Source: Zizania palustris (lineage: Eukaryota > Streptophyta > Magnoliopsida > Poales > Poaceae). From it: a stretch of DNA of 64,000 bases. Both the position numbers and the translations under genes were made by a program. The stretch covers positions 10,611,594 to 10,675,593 of the forward strand of contig JAAALK010000082.1 in the NCBI GenBank assembly GCA_019279435.1, given 5' to 3'. This document shows, piece after piece, positions 32,481-44,784 of this stretch; position 1 is the stretch's first letter; each line of letters starts with the position of its first letter. The notes below the pieces were generated by a model. That model did not search any database and was not told the DNA's origin. It saw only the letters and a program-made list of their open reading frames with translations.

Positions 32481-35400
32481 TGTAACACCCCAAATTTCCA
32501 AAACAATAAAAATATTATTTAATTCAATTTCCTGGATTTTATATTTCTGAAAATACCTTTAATATCCTCTTATACCCTTTTGCACTACAACATAGAGTTA
32601 ATGACCAAACCAGGAGCTGAAAATTTTTGTATAAACTGCCAAGGCTAAAATATATTTTTGAGAATTTTTATAAATTTTTACCAAGCATGGAAGTAGCCCT
32701 ATTATTTTAAACCAATTTCTGCAATTATTTTTAATCAGAAAATATTTTAAAACAGTATTGGGCCCTCCTCCTCCCTTCTCTCTCTCTCCCGGCCGGCCCA
32801 GCCCATCACCCGCGCTCGCCTTAGGCTGACAGCCTGGTCCCACCTGTCGGCACCGAATGCCTCCCCTCGCGCGCGTGCCCGACGCGACGGCCCCACCCGT
32901 CAGTCACCTCCCTCGCTCGTTCGCGCTCACTGGCAGGTGGCCCCCACCTATCGGATTCATCGTCCTCGCGAGATCCACCCCCAAATCCCCCCCCTCGCCG
33001 ACCGAAGCCCTAATCTCGCCTCGGATCCGCCCCCGCCGACCCCCTCACCGTAATTACTCGCCGGCAATGAATTCCCCTCAATGCGCCGACCGTTTCACCC
33101 TATTAATCTCGGCCGATTCGCGTCTAGGTTCGATGAACCGCGTTCAACCTGAGCTCGCCGGTGTTGAAACGCATTTATCCCCGGCCCTGCCTGCCCCCGC
33201 CGGTACCCCTATTTAAACCACGGCCCTCCACCGCATTCGGTTCACGCGTCCATTAGCACTCAGACCAAGCAGAGCGCCCTCCATTCAGTTTTTAGCGCAA
33301 CACCGCCGCCCGACCTCCAGTCGTCGATCGCCGTCGCCGGAGTCCCCCTCCGCCCTCGCCGACCGCACCGCTGTAACCGCAAGGACTTCCCCAACGCCGA
33401 CCACCACTCCATCGTCGACAAACCTCACCGGATCGCCATCGCTGCCGAGGACCCGAACACCTTCGTCGCCTCCGCTCATCGCCGGCCTCGCTCCGTCGAC
33501 CTTTCTTCGCCGCAGGGGTACCCTCGTGATCCCCGTAGCTCCCTCTTCCCATTTTAGGCCTTAGCTTCGACCACCATCGCTCGCCGTGGCCCCTGGCCCG
33601 CTCGCCGTCGCCGGAGAAGACGACCGGCATGGGCTGATTACCCGTGCCGTGTCGGATTCACGCGCGACCGCGCGATCTGGATCCGACGGTTGCGATTAAA
33701 ACCCGCGTGTGATTTAATCGGATCCGTTAGATCTCGGCGAAGGGGTACGTTATAATCTCAGTCGTCCGTTAGTTTTAAAACCCTGCATCGCATCTAAGAC
33801 GTTCATCGCGTACCGGTTCAAACATTTTAATCTCAGCCGTCCACGTCATTTTAACTCCCCCGCCTCGCCCATGACCGCCCGATCGCGATCCAACGGCGGA
33901 TCTGGATCCGGCGCACGCGCACAGTGCGCGGGTTCACCGTGAGCCTGGCTCACCGTGGACCCGAGAGGGTTTAAATTTAAAAATAAATTTCAGAAAAGGT
34001 TTAAAACTTGTAAAATTTATATCTAGCGCATTTGAACTCTAAAAATTACCATTCCAATTTTAGAAAATTCATAATATTATTCTCTACATGTTTATGCAAT
34101 AAAAACAGTAGGTTTACTTTGGACATTTCATGTTTATTCAAATGAATATTCAAATGCCTTTAGGGTTAAAATATAAATTCAAATATTTAAACTTCAGAAA
34201 AATTTATATTTATTTCCTTTGTCCATTCACTGAAAACCATTAAATTAACATGAACTTTTCATTTCAAATTTATTTGAGAACTTAATATGACAATAATCAC
34301 ATTTAAACACCCCTTTCTAAAAAAGGACAACTTTTTAATTCCTTTAAAATTTATTTATGAAATAAATCACAGAACCTTAACAAGTGAATTTATTTTATTT
34401 TTAATCAAACCAACGTTAACTTATGTGCTTATCATGTAATGTTATATTGTTTGATTGAATGTTGTGTTCTTTTTATTTTACTTTATTATATTGAAAAGAC
34501 TACGACGTCGCCGAGGAGCCGGAATACTTCCCGGAAGTCCCTCCCTCGCCTTTCGCTGATCAAGGCAAGTCACCAAACCAATCTTTTGAGCATATTGAAC
34601 CCATGTTTGATTAAACTATCGCTAAAACACATAGGTTATACATGCATTAGTCAAATGAACCCTTACAATATATTTATTTAGGATCCCTCGACCTTGATGT
34701 GCAACCCAAGCCATGCTCTCTAGCCTAAACACCTTGTCACCATATGATAAATGTTATTAGCTAGTGTCCAATGTATCGACACGATCGCTATAGGATAAAA
34801 ATGAGTCGTAGTACATGGTTCTACTATATGATCCCCATTGTTTCTCATCTATGGAATTCTGTCGGTGTTGGATTTGTGGTTGCGAGTGAATGCATGGTGG
34901 GTTCCGGGTGCAAGCTAGGGCATTGGTCGGTAGCACCCGGGGCACTATAAGGACCGGTCTGAGGGATCCGTTGCAATACACTTCCGTACTAACCACAAGT
35001 CTAGTGGGTAAGTCCTAACTAAGGTATGGATTGTTCCAAACCGAGGCCACCATTTGGAGATGGGTCAAGTAGCACCTACGGGTGACTTGTACCAATGTGG
35101 CGCAAAAGGGGGTGCGACGTTAGCCGGGATGCGGCCCGGCGCGCCGGCGAAACCTAGAGCAGGTGGTTATCGCTTGGAACATTTTATGCTGAGGTTTTGG
35201 CATGAGTTCCCATGGTATGGGTCATCTCGTTTGGGATGAGTGCGTGCCTTGTGGGTACAGTAGTACATCTCTGATCAGAGTCTTAAATCTTTTCGAAAAG
35301 CTGAGCCCACGGTCAAGGGCGGGTTGCGTGACATCCCCTAGTTAGATTACTTTGAATATGTATGAGCATGATGGTTTGACATGTAAGGACTGTTGTGCGA

Positions 35401-35875
35401 GGAGGTAAAACGTACTCCCTGAGTTAGTTGATGTTGTTGATATTCATGTTTACTTTCCCGCATGATTAAAATGTGATTACACTAAATGCCATAACTGAAA
35501 CTGTACTTTTCCGCAATGTTAGCCATTACCCTTCTTTGTTTATTATCCTGCATTATTACTTGCATTTGCGGTGGCTTGTTGAGTACTTTTTGTACTCATA
35601 CCCATTGGACCCCACAGAGGATGCTTACTATGAAGACGGTCTGGAGTAGCGACCCAGTCGAGAAGAAAGATCCTGAAGGAGATGTTCGTCATGCCGCTTT
35701 TTAATTATTTTTATTACTGTTTTTACTAAAACCTTGATGTAATAAATATAGTCTGCGTACCATGAATACTGTCGTATGTACGTTGTCGCATGATGAACCT
35801 CTTGTATTATTGTTTTTCTTATGAAATTCAATAATGTCTCGATTTTGGTAAATCGGGGCGCTACAAGATGGTATC
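32481..35875 (+). mobile_element. 5' LTR of F
   Basis: Starts TGTAACACCCC and ends GGGGCGCTACA. AT-rich ends flank a GC-rich block (about 32760-33960) of promoter/leader type, with CTATTTAAACC as TATA candidate near 33208. A polyadenylation-like AATAA lies near 35830. The central AT-rich part (33970-34490) looks like intron sequence, followed by the conserved exon-like segments at 34499 and 35618. The short GC-rich ORFs (32857-33630) are not supported as genes. Confidence 0.92.
34499..35649 (+). CDS. Putative spliced coding exons inside F's 5' LTR
   Basis: First exon 34499-34564 encodes DYDVAEEPEYFPEVPPSP and ADQ, and ends at AAG/GCAAGT. Second exon 35618-35649 follows CCACAG, in phase, and ends AYYEDGLE and TAG (35647-35649). 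Compared with the solo LTR (4091-5266), six of the seven codons for PEVPPSP differ, each only at the third base. The second exon is two codons shorter, an in-frame difference. No start codon identified; function unknown. Confidence 0.4.
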
Positions 35876-35878
35876 AGA

Positions 35879-35891
35879 GCCGACTCAACTG
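35879..35891 (+). other. Primer binding site of F (initiator Met-tRNA)
   Basis: TGGTATCAGAGCC, three bases after the LTR end. Confidence 0.88.
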
Positions 35892-36003
35892 TAGGAAGCC
35901 AAACAGACCCGCCTAGCCATTAGCCACAGGAAATTATATCTCGAAAATCTACTTTATAAACTTTGTTCCTCTCCTCACTTTTATTCAACTTGTTGTTTTG
36001 TAG

Positions 36004-36630
36004 ATGCCAGTATACCAAGTGCACAGCTACTGCCGCCATTACGAGGGCTTCGTCCGGGAGCTCCGTATGATGCTCACCTTCCTCGGGTTCCTCTTCGAAC
36101 CCAAATTCTAAGGAGTGTACCCCGACGAGTTCGCCGGGCCTTGCGACGTCTCCCTCACCGTCCACGGCTCCGGAGAACACCTGCCGCCCTACACCACAGC
36201 ACTTGGAGGCCCGACTTTCGACGTCGCGTGCCAACGAGTCACCCTCCAGGCCCTCATGGAGCTGAGGATGATCTACGATGATCGTCTTCAGAACTCGTCC
36301 TTCTGGCTTGTGCCGAAGCGTACTCCCGGCGCCCACCGTAGCATCTACCTCGAAGTTCACTCCGTGCATGATCCGGTCATGGCCCGACAGTCGCGTCTTC
36401 TACAGGCTATGGACGATCTCCATACCGAGGCAGTGCTCGACGCCGACGAGCACCATGAGGCGGTTGAGTTCCTTCGTGAAGAAACGAAGAACTTGATCCA
36501 ACAGAATGGCGAGCTGCAGCGCAAGATCATGCAGCTGCAGAAGGATATTGCGGAGATGGTTCCTCTTCTTCCAAGGAAGAAGAAGCCCATCCGTGAGCCC
36601 CTCCCTCGCCCCAAGAGGATCCCGCCATGA
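36004..36630 (+). pseudogene. ORF0-like small protein upstream of gag in F
   Basis: ATG at 36004 starts a frame of about 208 codons ending at TGA (36628-36630), interrupted once by TAA at 36109-36111. The N-terminal part is globular-looking; the C-terminal part (about 36400-36570) is a heptad-rich coiled coil with NLIQQNGELQRKIMQLQ, followed by a basic/proline tail. The frame differs from gag. An extra ORF before gag is known in Tekay/Del-type elements of rice; its function is unknown. The single stop is one C-to-T step from a Gln codon. Confidence 0.65.
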
Positions 36631-36971
36631 CCCACCCCCGCCAGACCCTCCACCAGCGCCCCTGCACCGCGCCCCGGCCTCGTCTCCGACTCCATCATCG
36701 AGAACTTTCTCGAACCCACCATCCCTCTGGAGCCGCGTACCCGTGGTTCCGAGAGCACGGAGACCGCCTCCGGTGGCGAGTAGGCATTAGGAGTCGCTAT
36801 TTTAAATAAACAGCATAATTTTGTATGTGGTGCTACCCACGACGAGTGTGTTGTGGGTAGAATAAGAACTTGATTGTAATGAACATTTTACCACTTGATT
36901 TACTTATGCATAAACTACTCTCGTTAACTGTGTAGTCATCTTTTTGCCTTGTAACATTATAAATTCAGAAG
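36631..36971 (+). other. Spacer between ORF0 and gag of F
   Basis: The first 150 bases continue proline/arginine-rich coding-like sequence in other frames, the rest is AT-rich leader. I see no distinct gene or signal beyond the gag start region. Confidence 0.5.
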
Positions 36972-38123
36972 ATGGCCGATCACCAGAACACCGGCTCCAA
37001 CAACGGAGCAGAAGGAAGCCATGATGCGCCCGAGGGTGTTGTACTCAACTGGGGTGCAACAGGCCCGCGTCAGTCTGGGTCGCCCTCCGCCAACCACCCC
37101 ACTTTGGCGGAGATGATGGCGAATCAGAACCAACTGATCACCGCCCTCCTCACGCAGATGCAGCACCAACAAGCTCAGTTGGACCGTCTGTAGAACGGGG
37201 AGCCTGCCCCTCGCGCACCAGCACCCGCACCAGCTCCACAACTCTCGGATTTTCTGCGCGTGCGTCCGCCCATCTTCTCAAGCACCACCAACCTGATGGA
37301 GGCCGGAGACTGGCTTCGCACCATCGGAAAGAAGCTTGACCTCCTCCCCTGCACCGACCGGGAGCGAGTGGCCTTCGCCACTCATCAGCTCCAAGGTCCC
37401 GCCGCTGAATGGTGGGACAATTATCGCGAGTCCCAGCCGGAGGGCCACGTGGTGACCTGGGCGGAGTTCACCATTGCCTTCCGTGCCACCCACGTCCCCA
37501 CCGGTGTCATCGCGGTGAAACAGCAGGAGTTCCGCGACCTGCAACAAGGCAACCGGACCGTCATGGAGTACCTCCATGAGTTCAATCGCCTCGCCCGCTA
37601 CGCACCGGAGGAAGTGCGCACCGACGCCCTCCGCCAAGCCAAGTTCCTCCGGGGACTTAAGGATGAGCTGTCCATCCAGCTCGTCGCCACCGACTACGCC
37701 GACTTCCAACGGCTAGTCAACAAAGTGCTCATCCAAGAGACTGAGCAAAACAGGCTGGACCTCAAGAAGAGGAAGATGATCGCCTTCAAACACCAGCAGG
37801 CGAACCCTCAGAGGCCCCGCTTCGTCCCTCCGCCACCAGCACCCGCCTACCATCCTCGGCCCGCCTACAAGCCACCTCACGCCGCCGGTGGATCCAATGC
37901 CGGTCATCCTCGCCCCGCTCCACCAGCTCCGGCCGCTCAGCCGACACCAGCCGCCAAGGCCCCGATCTTGAAGGATCGCCAAGGGAGGCCGGTCGTTTGC
38001 TTCAACTGCCGCAAGGAAGGGCACTATTCGCACCAGTGTCCTCACCCCAAGCACCCCCAAGGCACGGCACCCAACCAGGCGGTTCGTGCCCACGTCAACC
38101 ACATCAGCGCGGAGGAAGCTTAG
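36972..38123 (+). pseudogene. Gag of Gypsy element F
   Basis: ATG at 36972 begins the gag, with a glutamine-rich N-terminus. An in-frame TAG sits at 37191-37193, after which the frame is open to TAG at 38121-38123. The retrotransposon gag domain lies at about 37260-37760 (EWWDNYRE, VKQQEFRDLQQG, FLRGLKDELS), followed by a proline-rich linker and an intact CCHC knuckle (CFNCRKEGHYSHQC) at about 37998-38040. It is in the same frame as pol, so the 38121 stop either separates gag from pol naturally or is a mutation; both stops are one C-to-T step from CAG. Confidence 0.85.
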
Positions 38124-41100
38124 GAGGCTCCTAAAGTCGTGCTCGATACGTTTACTGTGAATTCCGTATCGGCCGTAATATTATTTGACTCTGGAGCAAC
38201 ACACTCCTTCGTCTCGGAAGATTTTGTGAAAACAAACGAACTGGACGTACTCCCTCTACCCATCCCCATGGTGATTGCCACTCCCGGCAACAGGACCTTA
38301 GCCCACTTATACAGCCCTAAGGTTCAGATTAACATCCAAGGAGTATTATTTCGGGCTGAGCCAGTCCTCATAAAATGCACCGGACTCGACCTTATTCTAG
38401 GGATGGATTGGTTGATGAAGCACAAGGGAGTGATCGACTGTGCCAACAAGTCCGTCACGGTGACCAACCATGAAGGCGCAGCCGTCACCTTTCGAATGAC
38501 AAGTCGCAAACCACTCGGAGCATCCCTTCGCTCGATAGCTCTTGAAGAGGTACCCATAGTCAAGGAGTTCGCGGACGTCTTCCCTAAAGACCTACCCGGA
38601 ATGCCTCCCAAGCGGGACATCGAATTCAGAATCGAACTTGTCCCCGAGACCACTCCAATCTCCAAGCGTCCGTACCGGATGGCCGCTAATGAACTAGCCG
38701 AAGTCAAGAGCAACATCGAAGATCTAGAGCAGAAAGGGTACATCCGACTGAGTACCTCACCTTGGGGTGCACCGGTTATATTTGCCATGAAGAAGGACAA
38801 GACCAAGAGGATGTGCGTGGACTATAGAGCCTTGAACGACGTAACCATCAAGAACAAATACCCATTGCCTCGGATCGACGACCTGTTCGATCAGCTGAAA
38901 GGATCCTCGGTGTTTTCCAAGATCGACCTCAGGTCAGGTTATCACCAATTGAGGATTAGAGAAGAAGACATACCCAAGACTGCCTTCACCTCCCGCTACG
39001 GACTCTATGAGTACACCGTGATGTCGTTCGGACTCACGAATGCCCCGGCCTTTTTCATGAACATGATGAACAATGTATTCATGGAGTTCTTGGATAAGTT
39101 CATCGTGGTATTCATCGACGATATCCTCGTCTACTCCAAGACCAAGGAAGAACATGAGACTCACCTCCGTCTGACCCTCGTAAAGCTAAGGGAGCAGCAA
39201 CTATATGCCAAGTACAGCAAATGTGAATTTTGGTCGTCAGAGGTGAAGTTCCTCGGCCATGTTATATCTGCCGGAGGAATAGTAGTGGACCCAACCACCG
39301 TTGAAGCAGTAACTAACTGGCTGCAGCCCACGACCGTGACCGAGATCCAGAGTTTTCTCGGATTGGCCGGATACTACCGCCGGTTCATCGAGAATTTTTC
39401 CAAGATCGCCAAGCCTATGACCAGACTTTTGTAGAAGGAAGTAAAGTTTGAATGGACCCCCGACTGCGAAGAAAGCTTCCAGACCCTCAAGAAGAAGCTA
39501 GTGTCAGCTCCTATTCTGACTCTGCCAGACATCCGGAAAGACTTCCACGTCTACTGTGATGCCTCTCGTCAAGGATTGGGATGCGTCTTAATGCAAGAAG
39601 GGAAAGTGATATCCTACGCCTCCCGGCAACTAAGACCGCATGAGCTGAACTACCTGACCCACGACCTAGAACTAGCAGCCGTGGTTCATGCCTTGAAGAT
39701 ATGGAGACATTACCTTGTGGGGAATCGGTGTGAGGTCTTCACCGACCACAAGAGCCTCAAGTACATATTCACCCAACCAGATCTGAATCTCAGGCAAAGG
39801 AGATGGTTGGAACTGATCAAGGATTATGACTTGGGCATCCATTATCATCCAGGCAAGGCCAATGTGGTGGCAGACGCCCTTAGTCGAAAAGGGTACTGCA
39901 ATGCCATCATGATTCAGGATCAAGCTCCTTTACTTTACAAGGAGATGGAAAGGCTAAACCTAGGGATCACCACTCGAGCGTACCTCGCTGCCTTGGAGTC
40001 TCGGCCTGTCTTAATAGACCAGATCCGAGAAAAGCAGACGGAAGACCCGGACATCCTGGAGATCCAGCAGAACATGAGGAAGGGTAAAGCCCCCGGATTT
40101 TCCGAGGACGAGCATGGTACCATCTGGTTCGGAAACCTGATCTGCGTACCCGACAAACCTGAGTTGAAGACCCTCATCCTTCAAGAAGCCCACGATACTC
40201 TATACTCCATCCATCCCGGGAGTACAAAGATGTATCAAGACCTGAAGGAAAAATATTGGTGGGTCAGCATGAAGAGAGAAATAGCTGAGTATGTGGCCAA
40301 GTGCGACACATGCCGACGAGTCAAGGCAGAGCATCAGAGGCCTGCCAGACTTCTTCAACCTCTCAAGGTCCCTGAATGGAAGTGGGAAGAGATCGGAATC
40401 GACTTCATCACGGGACTGCCTAGGACCCAAGCTGGTCACGATTCTATCTGGGTGATCGTCGACCGACTCACCAAGGTAGCTCACTTCGTTCTGGTCAAGA
40501 CAACTTACACCGTCGCCAAGTTGGCTGAGTTGTATATGACCCGGATCGTGTGCCTTCACGGAGTTCCTAAGAAGATTGTATCTGACCGCGGGAGTCAGTT
40601 TACCTCCAAGTTTTGGAAGAACCTTCAAGAGGAACTCGGCACCCGGCTGAACTTTAGCACCGCCTATCATCCACAGACCGACGGTCAAACCGAAATGGTC
40701 AACCATATATTGGAAGATATGCTTAGAGATTGTGCTCTAGACTTTGGCGGAATGTGGGACAAGAACTTGCCATATGCGGAGTTCTCCTACAACAACAGCT
40801 ACCAAGCCAGCCTACAAATGTCCCCATTCGAAGCACTCTACGGACGTAAGTGTAGAACGCCGTTGCTCTGGGATCAAACCGGAGAGTCACAACTGTTTGG
40901 GATCGATCTATTAAGAGAAGCTGAAGAGAAGGTCAAAATCATAAGAGACCGATTGAAGGCAGCCCAATCCCGGCAGAAGAGCTATGCCGACAACCGTCGA
41001 AGAGATCTAGCCTTTGAGGAGGGCGATTATGTCTATCTTCGAGTCACTCCCCTCCGTGGTACTCAAAGGTTCAACATGAAAGGCAAGCTAGCACCCCGCT

Positions 41101-41438
41101 ACGTCGGACCTTTTCAGATCCTCCGATGACAAGGAGAAGTGGCATATCAACTTGAACTGCCTCCATCCTTGGCAGGAGTTCATGATGTGTTCCACGTCTC
41201 CCAGCTGAAGAAGTGCCTCCGTGTACCCACCGAGCAAGCCGACCTTCAACAGCTCAACGTCCAGGAAGACTTGACCCACATAGAGAAACCCATAAAGATC
41301 TTGGAAACCAAGGAGAGAGTAACCAGAAGCCGCGTCGTTCGCTTCTACAAGGTTCAATGGAACAACCATCCCGCCGAAGAAGCCACTTGGGAAAAGGAAG
41401 ACGAAATAAAAGCCCAATACCCCGAGTTATTCGAGTAA
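38124..41438 (+). pseudogene. Pol polyprotein of F: protease, RT, RNase H, integrase, chromodomain
   Basis: One frame of about 1,100 codons, broken by TAG (39432-39434) and TGA (41127-41129). Protease: FDSGATHSFV near 38190. Reverse transcriptase: core from about 38640 to 39300 with the catalytic FIDDILVYSK near 39113. RNase H: DASRQGLGCVL near 39557. Integrase: HHCC domain (HPGSTKMYQD and CDTCRR, 40210-40320), then catalytic core with GIDFITGLP, SDRGSQFTSKF and QTDGQTE, so all three acidic residues are present, followed by the GPY/F module (about 41090-41125). The C-terminal chromodomain (about 41328-41430, VQWNNHPAEEATWE) is expected to guide insertion to heterochromatin. Except for the two stops it looks well preserved. 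Confidence 0.93.
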
Positions 41439-41468
41439 CGTTCCAATCTCGAGGACGAGATTCTTTGT

Positions 41469-41482
41469 AAGGGGGATAGGTT
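41469..41482 (+). other. Polypurine tract of F
   Basis: AAGGGGGATAGG immediately before the 3' LTR, the expected start of plus-strand DNA synthesis. Confidence 0.8.
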
Positions 41483-44400
41483 TGTAACACCCCAAATTTC
41501 CAAAACAATAAAAATATTATTTAATTCAATTTCCTGGATTTTATATTTCTGAAAATACCTTTAATATCCTTTTATACCCTTTTGCACTACAACATAGAGT
41601 TAATGACCAAACCAGGAGCTGAAAATTTTTGTATAAACTCCCAAGGCTAAAATATATTTTTGAGTTTTATAAATTTTTACCAAGCATGGAAGTAGCCCTA
41701 TTATTTTATACCAATTTCTGCAATTATTTTTAATCAGAAAATATTTTAAAACAGTATTGGGCCCTCCTCCTCCCTTCTCTCTCTCCCGGCCGGCCCAGCC
41801 CATCACCCGCGCTCGCCTTAGGCTGACAGCCTAGTCCCACCTGTCGGCGCCGAATGCCTCCCCTCGTGCGCGCGCCCGACGCCACGGCCCCACCCGTCAG
41901 TTGCCTCCCTCGCTCGTTCGCGCTCACTGGCAGGTGGCCCCCACCTGTCGGATTCGTCGTCCCCGCGAGATTCGCCCCCAAATCCCCCCACCCCCTCGCC
42001 GGCCGAAGCCCTAATCTCGCCTCGGATCCGCCCCCACCGACCCCCTCACCGTAATTACTCGCCGGCAATGAATTCCCCTCAACGCGCCGACCGTTTCCCC
42101 CTATTAATCTCGGCCGATTCGCGTCCAGGTTCGATGAACCACGTTCAACCCGAGCTCGCCGGTGTTAAAACCCATTTATCCCTGGCCACCGTCGATTGCG
42201 CCCTCCCTGCCCCTGCCGGTACCCCTATTTAAACCACGGCCCTCCACCGCGTTCGGTTCACGCATCCATTAGCACTCAGACCAAGCAGAGCGCCCTCCAT
42301 TCATTTTTTAGCGCAACACCGCCGCCCGACCTCCAGCCGTCGATCGCCGTCGCCGGAGTCCCCCTCCGCCCTCGCCGACCGCACCGCTGCAACCGCAAGG
42401 ACCTCCCCAATGCCGGCCACCACTCCGTCGTCGACGAACCTTGCCGGATCGCCATCGCCGCCGAGGACCCAAACACCTTCGCCGCCTCCGCTCGTCGCCG
42501 GCCTCGCTCCGTCGACCATTCTTCACCGCAAGGGTACCCTCGTGATCCCCGTAGCTCCCTCTTCCCATTTTAGGCCTTAGCTTCGACCGCGCGATCTGGA
42601 TCCGACGGTTGCGATTAAAACCCGCGTGTGATTTAATCGGATCCATTAGATCTCGGTGAAGGGGTACGTTATAATCTCAGCCGTCTGTTAGTTTTAAAAC
42701 CCCGCATCGCATCTAAGCCGTTCATCGCGTACCGGTTCAAACGTTTTAATCTCAGCCGTCCACGTCATTTTAACTCCCTCGCCTCGCCCGTGACCGCCCG
42801 ATCGCGATCCAACGGCGGATCTGGATCCGGCGCACACGCACAGTGCGCGGGTTCACCGTGAGCCTGGCTCACCGTGGACCCGAGAGGGTTTAAATTTAAA
42901 AATAAATTTCAGAAAAGGTTTAAAACTTGTAAAATTTATATCTGGCGCATTTGAACTCTAAAAATTACCATTCCAATTTCAGAAAATTCATAATATTATT
43001 CTCTACATGTTTATGCAATAAAAACAGTAGGTTTACTTTGGACATTTCATGTTTATTCAAATGAATATTCAAATGCCTTTAGGGTTAAAATATAAATTCA
43101 AATATTTAAACTTCAGAAAAATTTATATTTATTTCCTTTGTCCATTCACTGAAAACCATTAAATTAACATGAACTTTTCATTTCAAATTTATTTGAGAAC
43201 TTAATATGACAATAATCACATTTAAACACCCCTTTCTAAAAAAGGACAACTTTTTAATTCCTTTAAAATTTATTTATGAAATAAATCACAGAACCTTAAC
43301 AAGTGAATTTATTTTATTTTTAATCAAACCAACGTTAACTTATGTGCTTATCATGTAATGTTATATTGTTTGATTGAATGTTGTGTTCTTTTTATTTTAC
43401 TTTATTATATTGAAAAGACTACGACGTCGCCGAGGAGCCGGAATACTTCCCGGAAGTCCCTCCCTCGCCTTTCGCTGATCAAGGCAAGTCACCAAACCAA
43501 TCTTTTGAGCATATTGAACCCATGTTTGATTAAACTATCGCTAAAACACATAGGTTATACATGCATTAGTCAAATGAACCCTTACAATATATTTATTTAG
43601 GATCCCCCGACCTTGATGTGCAACCCAAGCCATGCTCTCTAGCCTAAACTCCTTGTCACCATATGATAAATGTTATTAGCTAGTGTCCAATATATCGACA
43701 CGATTGCTATAGGATAAAAATGAGTCGTAGTACATGGTTCTACTATATGATCCCCATTATTTCTCATCTATGGAATTCTGTCGGTGTTGGAGTTGTGGTT
43801 GTGAGTGAATGCATGGTGGGTTCCGGGTGCAAGCTAGGGCATTGGTCGGTAGCACCCGGGGCACTATAAGGACCGGTCTGAGGGATCCGTTGCAATACAC
43901 TTCCGTACTAACCACAAGTCTAGTGGGTAAGTCCTAACTAAGGAATGGATTGTTCCAAACCGAGGCCACCATTTGGAGATGGGTCAAGTAGCACCTGCGG
44001 GTGACTTGTACCAATGTGGCGCAAAAGGGGGTGCGACGTTAGCCGGGATGCGGCCCGGCGCGCCGGCGAAACCTAGAGCAGGTGGTTATCGCTTGGAACA
44101 TTTTATGCTGAGGTTTTGGCATGAGTTCCCATGGTATGGGTCATCTCGTTTGGGATGAGTGCGTGCCTTGTGGGTACAGTAGTACATCTCTGATCAGAGT
44201 CTTAAATCTTTTCGAAAAGCTGAGCCCACGGTCAAGGGCGGGTTGCGTGACATCCTCCAGTTAGATTACTTTGAATATGTATGAGCATGATGGTTTGACA
44301 TGTAAGGACTGTTGTGCGAGGAGGTAAAACGTACTCCCCGAGTTAGTTGATCTTGTTGATATTCATGTTTACTTTCCCGCATGATTAAAATGTGATTACA

Positions 44401-44784
44401 CTAAATGCCATAACTGAAACTGTACTTTTCCGCAATGTTAGCCATTACCCTTCTTTGTTTATTATCCTGCATTATTACTTGCATTTGCGGTGGCTTGTTG
44501 AGTACTTTTTGTACTCATACCCGTTGGACCCCACAGAGGATGCTTACTATGAAGACGGTCTGGAGTAGCGACCCAGTTGAGAAGAAAGATCCTGAAGGAG
44601 ATGTTCATCATGCCGCTTTTTAATTATTTTTATTACTGTTTTTACTAAAACTTTGATGTAATAAATATGGTCTGCGTACCATGAATATTGTCGTATGTAC
44701 GTTGTCGCATGATGAACCTCTTGTATTATTGTTTTTCTTATGAAATTCAATAATGTCTCGATTTTGGTAAATCGGGGCGCTACA
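41483..44784 (+). mobile_element. 3' LTR of F
   Basis: TGTAACACCCC to GGGGCGCTACA. It lacks about 110 bases found in the 5' LTR (junction near 42590) and has a small extra block near 42185, otherwise scattered differences, many of them C/T or A/G. The GC-rich ORFs (41854-42646) are not supported. Confidence 0.92.
43418..44568 (+). CDS. Putative spliced coding exons inside F's 3' LTR
   Basis: Same as in the 5' LTR: exons 43418-43483 and 44537-44568, with the same AAG/GCAAGT donor, CCACAG acceptor and TAG stop (44566-44568). The encoded residues are identical to those of the 5' LTR copy. Start codon not found. Confidence 0.4.

Larger units (their letters stand above)
32481..44784 (+). mobile_element. 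Full-length Tekay/Del-type Gypsy chromovirus F
   Basis: 12.3 kb, flanked by TGACC (32476-32480 and 44785-44789). LTRs 32481-35875 and 41483-44784 are closely similar; the 5' one is longer, mainly through a block at about 33565-33660. Primer site 35879-35891, an ORF before gag (36004-36630), gag (36972-38123), pol (38124-41438) with a C-terminal chromodomain, and a polypurine tract before the 3' LTR. Long LTRs, an upstream ORF and the chromodomain fit the Tekay/Del branch (rice RIRE3/RIRE8 are comparable, from memory). It is the youngest element seen here, yet five in-frame stops interrupt its proteins. Confidence 0.93.

Noticed and set aside
37278..38102. Long minus-strand ORFs opposite gag of F (37278-37709, 37713-38102) and opposite pol (40200-40706)
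   Set aside because: Shadows of GC-rich coding on the plus strand; no domain or start context.
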